A stretch of 64,000 bases of DNA from Bacteroidota bacterium (lineage in GTDB: Bacteria > Bacteroidota > Ignavibacteria > Kapaibacteriales > NICIL-2), in NCBI GenBank assembly GCA_019695345.1, contig JAIBAE010000013.1, forward strand, positions 1 through 64,000, written 5' to 3'. The notes under the pieces were generated by a model that did not search any database, was not told the origin of the DNA, and saw nothing but the letters and a program-made list of their open reading frames with translations. Of the stretch, positions 37,052 to 46,600 are shown one piece after another. Position numbers and translations under genes: made by a program. The stretch's first letter is position 1, and the number at the start of each line of letters is the position of its first letter.

Positions 37052-37436
37052 TGCTATCGCACGTCCGCACCAAACCACATTGTATGCAAACCGTTACCCT
37101 GCGGCAGAAAGTACCACAACCAACAAACACCGTTGTTCGTGATAAATGTGTTGGTTATGTTTGTGGGGAAAAGTGAATGTATTTTATAAGGTATAAGATG
37201 CTTCGCTTAGCTCATGCCCCGACATTAAAAATAGTAAGGCGTGTCAGGAGACACTTCGTTTAACTCCTGACACAACAGTATATAGACTTTTGTGCTCTGA
37301 GTGCCGCCCGAAGGTAAACCTGCGAACTATTCCTATCAACTATTCCTTCACGATAACCATTCTTTTGTGCATACGGTTCTCATCCGCAGAGTGCGGGTAT
37401 GTTGTGTTTGTAGCCGGGTGCGGTCGGGCGATAGCA
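37052..37436. repeat. F1 paired-end element, empty form
   Basis: TGCTATCGCACGTCCGCACC (37052-37071) and GGTGCGGTCGGGCGATAGCA (37417-37436) bound 385 bp without a gene. Inside, GTGTCAGGAG/CTCCTGACAC at about 37242-37272 form a further hairpin. Both flanks match the filled element 32971-33921. The gap 36924-37508 holds this element and little else. Confidence 0.65.
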
Positions 37437-37508
37437 AAAACTACTACTATTACTAACAGAAAATCCATTGTATTTTGCAGGTAGTTTGAAATGTACTTTG
37501 GAGTTTAT

Positions 37509-40500
37509 ATGCGTTATGTGTTGTTGTTTGTTATTTGTTCTTGTGTTTCTGTGGCACAGTTAGTATCGCCACTTTCAGTGCCGCCACCAACCGATTCCAT
37601 GCCTTCGTGGTGTGTGCATTTATACAAGCAACCGCTTAATGTGCTTGCGTTGGATAGTGCTTATAACCATTATTACGCAACACATGAGTTTGTTAAAAAC
37701 AATTACACACGGTATTACAAACGCCTTATTAAAGTTGCACAGCAATACCTTACTGCCGATGGCATTGTGCGCCCAATAACGCAGCGTGATGTAATGCGTC
37801 CCGAACAGAAATCAACAGCATTACAAGCCCCAACTGCTGCTCAGTGGAAAGCGATAGGTCCGCACGAAACATACGGTACACCCGGAGCCAATGGACTTGG
37901 TGCATTGTGTCCGTGGCAGGCAAATATCTATGCGTTTGATATAGCGCCCTCCAACCCAAACATACTTTATGCAATGGGAGAAACCGGTGGTTTGTTCAAG
38001 ACCACCAATAAAGGTAAACAATGGATACAATTGGAAACCGGAGTGAATTCGAGTAGCGAGGCAGTGTGTGTGCACCCAACAAACCCCGATGTATGTTTTA
38101 TTGGTGTACGTGGCGGGATAATCCGTACCGGAGATGGGGGAGTTACGTGGGCATCTGCATGGAAGCTACAAGATGTGTGGGTGTATGATATTAAGATTAA
38201 TGCAGCAAATACACAGATAATACTTGCAGGCACCAACAAAGGATTATTCCGCAGTACCAATGGTGGTGTACAATGGCAAAAGATATTAAATGGTGCGGTG
38301 TGTGATGTTAAAATGAATCCGGCGAACAATAACGAATGTTACGCTTTACAAAATAATCAATTTACATTACGCTATGAGTTTTGGAAATCAACCGATGCAG
38401 GTGCAACATTTAGTTTAAAGCCGAACGGCTGGTTGAACAACATAGGAAGTAATGGCGGTGGGCGCATGGCAGTAACCCCTGCCGATGCTAAACGCATATA
38501 TGTTGTTTTATTAAGCGACACTGCATCTACTCCCTTTATATTACGAAGCGATGATAGTGGTGAAACGTGGATTACAGCAGTAGTAGGCAGAACACTTCAG
38601 CTAACCATGGATAACGGGCAAGGATATTATGATTTGGGTATTGCTGCTTCGCATACCAATGCCGATGGCGTTATTGTTGGTACTCAAACAACGTATCGCT
38701 CTACCGACGGTGGCAAAAACTTTACGGCACTTGGCGGGTATTCTGGTCCGTTTCCCATTCATCCCGATTTACAAGATATAAAATGTTTTGGCAGTGATAC
38801 ATGGATTGCAACCGATGGCGGAGTAACACTCTCTACTGATTTCTTTGCCGACACCAAAAATGCCGAAGCACGTACGGTTGGATTAAACGGCGCAGACTTC
38901 TGGGGATTTGACTGTGGCTGGAACGAGGATGTTCTTGTAGGCGGCAGATACCATAATGGCAATACAGCATGGCACGAGAACTATAGTACAAAGTTTTACC
39001 GCATGGGTGGCGGTGAAGCCGCAACAGGATATGTAAACCCAATTGAAAACCGCCGCATGTATTTCTCTGATATTGGCTCGTATACAATTTCCAATGATGT
39101 AAATGGAAAGATTGTATCCAATACTGTTAGTAAATATCCTAACGAAAGTTACTATGCTATGGAATATAGCACAATGGTGTGGGACCCGCGTTGTTACAAC
39201 ATTGTATGGATTGGTAAAGGTAATACGCTGTGGCGTAGTACCAATGGTGCACAATCGTACGATTCAATCTTTGCATCGCCCGATAAAGGTGCAATGATGG
39301 AACACATTGTTATTGCCCGTAGTAATCCAAACTACATGTATGTAACACAGCGCAGTAACGATTTGCGCGACGGTAAAATCTGGAAATCCACCGATGCCGG
39401 AAAAACCTGGCGTGCTGTAAACGACCCACCCGTTACATCGGGGTCCGAGCGTAGAGTAAGCAACATAGCTGTTAGTTATACTAACGAAAAAGAACTGTGG
39501 CTTGCGTACCGCGCCGGTAGCAGAAGTAATAAAGTATTTCATAGTGTTAATGGCGGGGATACATGGATTAACTTAACTACATCAATGGTAGAAGAAGAGA
39601 CATCAAGCGATATTATTCATCAGGCGGGAACGAATGGTGGCGTGTACCTTGCGTGCGACCGTGGTAAAATCTTTTACCGCAACAACACCATGAGCGATTG
39701 GGTTTTACATGGTAGCGGTTTACCATATGCACACTTTACGCGTGCGTTAAAACCGTTCTACCGCGATAATAAGTTACGGAATGGTTCATCGATGGGAATT
39801 TGGGAAGTGCCGTTATACGAACACAGCAAACCCATTGCACAACCAAGCGTAGATAAATTTACAACCGCGTGCGAACGCGATACATTTTACTTTGATGACT
39901 ACTCCGTGTTAGAGCGTGCTCATGCACAATGGCAATGGTCGTTCCCGGGTGCTGTGTATGTAAGTGATAGCACAGCTCGCAACCCAAAAGTGTTATATGG
40001 AAAAGAAGGTATCTATCCGGTATCATTAACGGTAAAGAACGACTACGGCACCGACACATACACAAATGATTCGTTTATAGAAGTACGAACATTAGAATGT
40101 GGAATTGACTCCGTTGCCAACAAAGCTCTCTCGCTAAGTGCAAGTAACGATGTTGCAACAATACCCCCACTTCCTGCACTTAAAAATGCAAAAGGATTTA
40201 CGGCAACCATGTGGTTAAAGCTAGATTCCATTCAGTATTCCTTTTCGCAATTACTTTCTAATTGGGCAAGTGATGTAGGATTCTCGTTTGGGTTCTCGTT
40301 TCAGGGTTATAAGCAAAACACCAACCTTACATTTTACTGGAAGAATGTTCCGTATCAGTTAACATCGGCGTTTAACCTTCCCATTGGAGATTGGGTTCAC
40401 GTGGCAATCTCGATTGATACCAATAAAGTTACCTTGTACATGAACGGCGAGCCGTGGGAATACAAAAACACGAACGCAAACTTCAAAGACTTTAACCTAT

Positions 40501-41474
40501 CGGAAACACCGTGGGAAATTGGTGGTGGTTTACCCGGACAAGGTGGAAACTACCGCGGGTTAATGGAAGAGCTCCGCATATACAACCGTACTTTTACTAC
40601 AACCGAAATTCGTCAGGCAATGCATCTAACCGAACGCGGGAATAACCCATCGTTAGTTGCATACTACCAATTTAACGAGAGTACAGTCGCACGCTTTTAC
40701 AACCGTACAGGCGCAGTACACGCAACCAATGGCGGCGGAACATTAGTGCAATCAACTGCTCCGGTTGCATTTGGTGTATCGGATATAGCAACAAAAACAA
40801 ACCAAGGGTGGAACTTTCCAAATGTTGGATTACAACTTCATTCCACTAAAGAAAGTGATACCACCAAACGTGTGCTTGGCGCGTACCGATTATTTGCCGA
40901 GCCAGATACAATACCAAGCGTAGCCGGTGCGCAACGCAATACAAACAGTTATTGGATAGTGCGCAGTTGGTGGAATAACAAACCGTTACTAACCGATTCT
41001 CTCATCTTTACCGGAATAGGAACGATGTCTGCCAAGGATGCGTCATCACCAAATAACTTTGTAATAAGCAAACGCGCCATAGCAAACGAACACCGTAAAA
41101 CATGGTTTACGCAATCGCCAATCCGTGTAGATAGTGCGTATCAGCTTGTTGCAATGGGCACCGATACAAATGTGGTTGGTCAGTACATTATTACAACACT
41201 GGGTAACTCACCCCTTGGAGTTGAAGAAACAAGTACTACATCTCCAATACAATTGCTACCAAACCCTGCCGGAAATACGGTAACGGTGTTTATTAATATC
41301 AACACTCCTGTTACGGTGCGTATTATTAATAATCTGGGGCAGGTTGTAGCAACCGAGCAATGCTCAACATCACTGCTTACACTTAATACATCGGCATTAC
41401 CAAACGGAGCGTATACCGTGCATATAGAAAGCGGTAAACAATATTATACAGAGAAGTTGATTCTGCTTCGCTAA
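37509..41474 (+). CDS. T9SS-exported BNR-repeat, PKD and LamG-like surface protein
   Basis: The 1321-residue protein opens with a signal peptide (MRYVLLFVICSCVSVAQ). Residues ~155-740 carry about nine BNR/sortilin-like propeller blades (GLFKTTNKGKQW, GIIRTGDGGVTW, LFRSTNGGVQW, ILRSDDSGETW, IWKSTDAGKTW and others). A PKD domain (~784-857) and a LamG/concanavalin-like domain (~870-1045, with VHVAISIDTNKVTLYMNG) follow. The last ~75 residues are a Por/T9SS sorting domain (LLPNPAGNTVTVFI ... LPNGAYTVHIESG ... EKLILLR). It would be exported by the type IX system. Its stop codon lies inside the left end of an F1 element. Confidence 0.9.
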   Translation: MRYVLLFVICSCVSVAQLVSPLSVPPPTDSMPSWCVHLYKQPLNVLALDSAYNHYYATHEFVKNNYTRYYKRLIKVAQQYLTADGIVRPITQRDVMRPEQKSTALQAPTAAQWKAIGPHETYGTPGANGLGALCPWQANIYAFDIAPSNPNILYAMGETGGLFKTTNKGKQWIQLETGVNSSSEAVCVHPTNPDVCFIGVRGGIIRTGDGGVTWASAWKLQDVWVYDIKINAANTQIILAGTNKGLFRSTNGGVQWQKILNGAVCDVKMNPANNNECYALQNNQFTLRYEFWKSTDAGATFSLKPNGWLNNIGSNGGGRMAVTPADAKRIYVVLLSDTASTPFILRSDDSGETWITAVVGRTLQLTMDNGQGYYDLGIAASHTNADGVIVGTQTTYRSTDGGKNFTALGGYSGPFPIHPDLQDIKCFGSDTWIATDGGVTLSTDFFADTKNAEARTVGLNGADFWGFDCGWNEDVLVGGRYHNGNTAWHENYSTKFYRMGGGEAATGYVNPIENRRMYFSDIGSYTISNDVNGKIVSNTVSKYPNESYYAMEYSTMVWDPRCYNIVWIGKGNTLWRSTNGAQSYDSIFASPDKGAMMEHIVIARSNPNYMYVTQRSNDLRDGKIWKSTDAGKTWRAVNDPPVTSGSERRVSNIAVSYTNEKELWLAYRAGSRSNKVFHSVNGGDTWINLTTSMVEEETSSDIIHQAGTNGGVYLACDRGKIFYRNNTMSDWVLHGSGLPYAHFTRALKPFYRDNKLRNGSSMGIWEVPLYEHSKPIAQPSVDKFTTACERDTFYFDDYSVLERAHAQWQWSFPGAVYVSDSTARNPKVLYGKEGIYPVSLTVKNDYGTDTYTNDSFIEVRTLECGIDSVANKALSLSASNDVATIPPLPALKNAKGFTATMWLKLDSIQYSFSQLLSNWASDVGFSFGFSFQGYKQNTNLTFYWKNVPYQLTSAFNLPIGDWVHVAISIDTNKVTLYMNGEPWEYKNTNANFKDFNLSETPWEIGGGLPGQGGNYRGLMEELRIYNRTFTTTEIRQAMHLTERGNNPSLVAYYQFNESTVARFYNRTGAVHATNGGGTLVQSTAPVAFGVSDIATKTNQGWNFPNVGLQLHSTKESDTTKRVLGAYRLFAEPDTIPSVAGAQRNTNSYWIVRSWWNNKPLLTDSLIFTGIGTMSAKDASSPNNFVISKRAIANEHRKTWFTQSPIRVDSAYQLVAMGTDTNVVGQYIITTLGNSPLGVEETSTTSPIQLLPNPAGNTVTVFININTPVTVRIINNLGQVVATEQCSTSLLTLNTSALPNGAYTVHIESGKQYYTEKLILLR

Positions 41475-41792
41475 GCCGCACTGTATGTTGTGCACAACAT
41501 AACGTCTTGCAGCGGGATAGAGAATCTCTATTGTATTCACAACGGTTATCGTGGATGAGAATGTACCGCAAGCCAATACTGAGAGTTTTCTCGCAAGGTG
41601 CGCAAGGATACGGTCAAAAAATGGCGCGCAAAGTAAACATATAGTACTTAAGCTTCTCTCTGTGCAACTCTGTGAAGAACATTGTGAACTCTGTGGGAAT
41701 ATCTTTATATCAACGTAGTGTTTACCACCAAGATCTCTCCCGCACAGCAAGGTTTGTTTGTGCTAAAGGTGCGGTGCGGTCGGGCGATAGCA
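41464..41792. repeat. F1 paired-end element, empty, overlapping the stop of the preceding gene
   Basis: The left end TGCTTCGCTAAGCCGCAC (41464-41481) contains the TAA stop of the BNR protein. The right end GGTGCGGTCGGGCGATAGCA (41773-41792) is 6 bp from the next gene's stop (41798). The interior (about 41512-41770) matches 50780-51035 over most of its length, including GTTATCGTGGATGAGAATGTA, CTCGCAAGGTGCGCAAGG, GGCGCGCAAAGTAAA and CTCTGTGAA...CTCTGTG. Confidence 0.65.
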
Positions 41793-41797
41793 ACAAC

Positions 41798-43258
41798 TTA
41801 CTCTAAAAAAACCTGAATGAGTTCTTCGTAGTGGCGGATGATACCTGCGTAAGTACTGGCATCTAATTGGGCAAGCCGCGTGCGAAACATTTGTAGTTCT
41901 TTGTGAATGTTGTGGTAATCTTCTTTTCCGGCAATTGCGTTGATAAACCGAAGAAGTTCTTTCTCGAATTTCCCCGAACTTTTCATATCCTTTAATACAC
42001 GCTGAAACGACCTTGCTCGGGAAATAACCAGTGCTGTGTTGTGGAGTTTCCAGTGTAAAAGTATTTCAAATATTCGGGCATGATTTAATGTTGCCGTAAA
42101 CAGTTCCACATCGGGGTCGGTAAGAAATCTGTTTAGCCAATCTATACTTGCACTCAGATTACCACACTTAAAGTATCCTATTGCGATATTAAAACTTAAC
42201 TCTACTCTGCGAACAGGAATAAAATTTTGAATAAGATGTTTATTTTGTTCAACGTGTTCTACGGACTCGGTAAAATGAGAGTAATCGCCCGAAAGAGAAA
42301 TTAAGCCGAATTGCAACGTAAGGTAATGTTCAAATTTTACGTGTTCATGTCCCTCAACTTCATCCATTAACTCCTGAATAAACTGTGCGGTGGTTTTGTA
42401 AAATTCCAAATTGCGTGTACGGAACGCACTGGACATGGCGTTTTGCATAGCCCGAAGATATGCAGATTCCCTGATGCTTTTGTAGTGTTTGTTTTGCACA
42501 CGAAACTCGGTAAGATATTGACTAATGTATTTGTGTGCTGTTGTAAACTCGCTTAGCATAAAGTAACAAACTGTTTGAGCAGAATATAACTTCCGCCTGG
42601 CATCCATAGTAAGATTTGCGGGTTGATAACTGGCAAGTTGTTGCAAGTATTGTTGAATTAATTCTTGTTGTGCAGACGATGGGCGTGTACTGCACTGAGA
42701 CTCCAACTTAAAGATTTCCCAATGCAGTGAACTTAGCTCGTTTTCTGTTTTAACTGCAGAAAAAATCTTGTTCATCTGAACATGAACTTTTGCAATCTCG
42801 TCCGTTAGACCCTGATATATCGATTCTTCAATATATAATAGTTCAAGTGCGTTGGCAAAATCTTCTGCATCAATGGTGCGTTGCTTCAGTTTTTCAATTA
42901 ATCTTATTGCGTGAGTGTTTTGTTTTTTGCTTAGTAAAAACCTGATGTCGGCAATTGCAGCATATACTTCTGCATAGTAATTGCCGCCACCTTTGGCATA
43001 CGAGCGCATTGCTTCAAGGATTACATCAAGTAAATATGCCTTGGTTTTGGAGTAGTATTTACGGACAACGTCTCCGGGCACGGCATTCAGCAGCGCATCT
43101 TTATTAAACACTTTACTTTGCGCCAATACATCAAACACCTGAATATACTTTTCCAACTCGCCGTGCGCCAAACCCCGGAAATAGATTTTAAAGTACCGCC
43201 GCTCGGCACTTGTTAGCGATTGGATTAAATCATATAATTCGTCAGACTTTTCTTGCAT
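41798..43258 (-). CDS. Helical-repeat (TPR-like) protein, unknown
   Basis: The 486-residue protein is almost wholly helical with no signal peptide, membrane segment or metal site. The opening MQEKSDELYDLIQSLTSAERRYFKIYFRGL is conserved-looking and amphipathic. The rest resembles degenerate TPR pairs, for example YIEESIYQGLTDEIAKVHVQMNKIF and YFKCGNLSASIDWLNRFL. I do not recognise a family. It stands alone between F1 elements. Confidence 0.72.
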   Translation of the reverse strand: MQEKSDELYDLIQSLTSAERRYFKIYFRGLAHGELEKYIQVFDVLAQSKVFNKDALLNAVPGDVVRKYYSKTKAYLLDVILEAMRSYAKGGGNYYAEVYAAIADIRFLLSKKQNTHAIRLIEKLKQRTIDAEDFANALELLYIEESIYQGLTDEIAKVHVQMNKIFSAVKTENELSSLHWEIFKLESQCSTRPSSAQQELIQQYLQQLASYQPANLTMDARRKLYSAQTVCYFMLSEFTTAHKYISQYLTEFRVQNKHYKSIRESAYLRAMQNAMSSAFRTRNLEFYKTTAQFIQELMDEVEGHEHVKFEHYLTLQFGLISLSGDYSHFTESVEHVEQNKHLIQNFIPVRRVELSFNIAIGYFKCGNLSASIDWLNRFLTDPDVELFTATLNHARIFEILLHWKLHNTALVISRARSFQRVLKDMKSSGKFEKELLRFINAIAGKEDYHNIHKELQMFRTRLAQLDASTYAGIIRHYEELIQVFLE

Positions 43259-43401
43259 AAAGTATATAATCGGCTAAATTTTGAAAAAATCTATCTTTTG
43301 GACTTTGGGTACATGGGGCAAACTTGGTAAAAATACACTAAATCTGTATGAACGTTTACATTGGCATTTCACTATTTTAGTTATAGGTAGTAATATATTA
43401 T

Positions 43402-43615
43402 TGCTTCGCCTGACCACACCAACCCTTAGTTATAATGGTACCGCTTGGTTGGTGGAGAGGGAACGCCGGGTAAGAACACAACGGCTATCGTTGCTAAAGT
43501 AATAATGTAGGGGATAACAAAAAATCACGATGTAGGGTTGATGAAACATTAAGGATATCTTCCGCCACAAGGATGTTAGGATACAGTACAAGGCCCGGAG
43601 CGGTTCGCGTTAGCA
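43402..43615. repeat. F1 paired-end element, empty
   Basis: The gap 43259-43695 has no supported gene. A left end, TGCTTCGCCTGACCACACC (43402-43420), with GTTGGTGGAGAGGGAAC as inner box, and a right end, GGAGCGGTTCGCGTTAGCA (43597-43615), bound 214 bp. The ends deviate from consensus in the same way as the pair at 5639-5879 (GCGTTAGCA). Confidence 0.5.
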
Positions 43616-43695
43616 AAAACAACGTAAGCTAGTGCTTCTCTGATAAAGTATATATCATATTCAATTACTGTTACATAATACAGAGGTCTACACAG

Positions 43696-46600
43696 ATGAA
43701 TTCCAACATTGTGTTTCATCAAGTTCCATCTTTACGTATTGCGTTTGCCCTTGTAATAATTATTACGAGTGTATCTGTACGTACCGTAGATGTATTTGGG
43801 CAAACAAACCCAGCACCACAGGCATTGCCTTATAGCCAGAACTTCAGTTCGGGTTTTGCGCATAATACTGCAACGTATCCTGCCGGTTGGCAGGGCTGGG
43901 ATATTGCCAATTCATTCCCAAGTACGTTTTCTACAACATCGCCGGTTGCAAATTTTAATTTACGTATTACCGGTTCGGCCTCCAGCACCATTGGCGGCGT
44001 GCATAATTACAATGGGAAAATTGGATTTATGGCAGCAGATACATCCGAGGACCCGTCATTGTGCTTAGCATTAAATACTACGGGGTCATCGGGCGTTACG
44101 TTAACGTTTTCGGTGATGACTATTCGCAACCCGTACGATGGAAGTTCGAACACAAGAATTAATCAGGTTGATATCCAGTATCGTGTAGGAACCTCGGGAG
44201 CGTTTACATCTATTACCGGTGCATCAGGTGGTATTTATGAGAATAATACAACAACACAAATAGGGTCGGGCGTAACTACACCACAAAACAATCAAAACGT
44301 TTGTTTGGTGTTGCCATCGGCTTGCGATAATCAGGCAGTAGTTCAACTGCGTTGGGTTCAGAGAGATGTAAGTGGCACAGGAGGCAGACCAAGTTTTGCT
44401 ATAGATAATGTTTCGCTGTGTTCGGGTACAGTTTGCTCGCAAGGAAATGATGAGTGTTGCGGAGCAATATCGCTAACTGTTGGAAGTTCATGCTCGCCCT
44501 CAACGTATTCTAATGTAGGTGCTTCTGCATCATCAACAGTAGCCAATCCGAGTTGTGGTTTTTACCAAGGTGGAGATGTGTGGTTTTCTGCTGTGGTACC
44601 AACATCGGGTAATATGAGAATAGAAGTTAATGGTGTTTCGGGTATTAATGCACAGTGGGCAATGTATACTGGGTCGTGTTCATCGCTTACGCAGTATTCG
44701 TGTAATCAAAGCGATGCCGCAAACACAGTATCTGATGCTTCGCTATCGGGGCAAACAGTATACATTAGAGTATGGAACTTTAATAGTGCATCGGGCGGAG
44801 TATTTAATATTTGTGTGTGGGAACCATCTATACCAACTCATAACAATTGTGCTAATGCTTCTATGCTTACGGTTGGTAGTTCATGTTCCATGAGTTCGTT
44901 TACCAATGCGTATGCAACGGCAGAAGCAACATCGGTATCACCAAATCCATCGTGCGGGTTTTATGCAGGTGGCGATGTATGGCACACATGTGTTATGCCT
45001 GCTTCGGGTAAACTCAGAATAGAACGAACAAATGGTACTGCAAATGCACAGATTACGTTGTATCAGGGAACATGCGGCTCCATGACGGAGCTTATGTGTA
45101 TGCAACTTGATGGAGACCGTACATACTACAACCCTTCGCTTGCGGGACAAACCTTGTACATAAGAGTTTATAATTTTAATAATGAAGATGGTGGAACATA
45201 TAACATTTGTGTATGGGAGCCACCTATGCCATCGCACAATTTTTGTGCTAACGCGGCACCGTTAACAGTAGGTGCATCATGCTCAATGAGTTCATTTAGC
45301 AATGCATACGCCACTGCCGAGGCTACATCGGTATCGCCAAATCCTTCGTGTGGATTTTATGCCGGTGGTGATGTGTGGCATACATTTGTTATGCCTGCCT
45401 CGGGGAAACTCAGGATTGAACGCACAAACGGTACTGCTAATGCGCAGATTGCAGTGTACCAGGGAACGTGTGGCTCGATGAGTGAAGTTTTGTGTATGCA
45501 ACTTGATGCAGATAGAACATATTTCAATCCTTCGCTTGCCGGACAAACGTTGTATCTACGTGTATATAATTATAACAACGAAGAAGGTGGAACATATAGT
45601 ATTTGTTTGTGGGAGCCAACTATGCCGGCACATGACCTGTGTGCCAATGCTATTCCACTAACCGTAGGTTCAACATGTTCAATGAGTTCGTTTACAAATG
45701 CGTATGCATTAGCGGAAGCAACATCGGTATCGCCAAATCCAACGTGTGGGTTTTATGCTGGTGGCGATGTGTGGCATACATTTGTTATGCCTACATCGGG
45801 TAAACTTAGAGTAGAGCGTACAAATGGAACTGCTAACGCACAGATTGCAGTGTACCAGGGGACGTGTGGTTCGATGTCGCAATTATTCTGTATGCAACTA
45901 GATGGTGACCGAACTTACTACAATCCTTCGTTGGCCGGACAAACATTGTATATGCGAGTATATAATTATAACAACGAAGAAGGAGGCACATATAGCGTGT
46001 GTGTTTGGGAACCGCCCATACCGGTAAATGATAATTGTGCAAATGCAATCCCAGTAACTGTTGGCGGAACATGTTCAATGATTTCTTCAACGAATGCGTA
46101 CGCCACGTCAGAGTCAACATCTATTGCGCCAAACCCGTCGTGTGGATTTTATTCCGGTGGCGATATATGGTATAAACTAATAATGCCAACCACAGGTAAT
46201 CTGAAGATTGATAGAACAAACAGTGCAGGTGCTAATGCACAATGGGCTATGTACACAGGCACATGCGGTTCGTTCTCACAAATAGTATGCGCTCAGTTAA
46301 CCAGCAGCACAACACTGGCAAATGCATCACTTGCCGGACAAACACTGTACCTTCGATTTTTTAGTTATAGTAGTGAAGAAGGGGGAGCATTTACTTTTTG
46401 TGCTTACGACCCAACATGTACAGCACCAACATTTACAACGTGCTCTTCTACTATAAACGATAACACCGGTAGTTCTGGCGGATGCTCTAAAGTTGAAACA
46501 TACACGGTATCTGCAACGGGTTCTCCAACTCCAACGTACTCATATAGCTTCAGCGGGGCTACCACCGGAAGTGGTACCGGAACGGGAAGTGGTTCCACCT

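Noticed and set aside
43281-43502. 73-codon plus-strand frame
   Set aside because: It begins outside and runs through an F1 element and has no family likeness or ribosome site.
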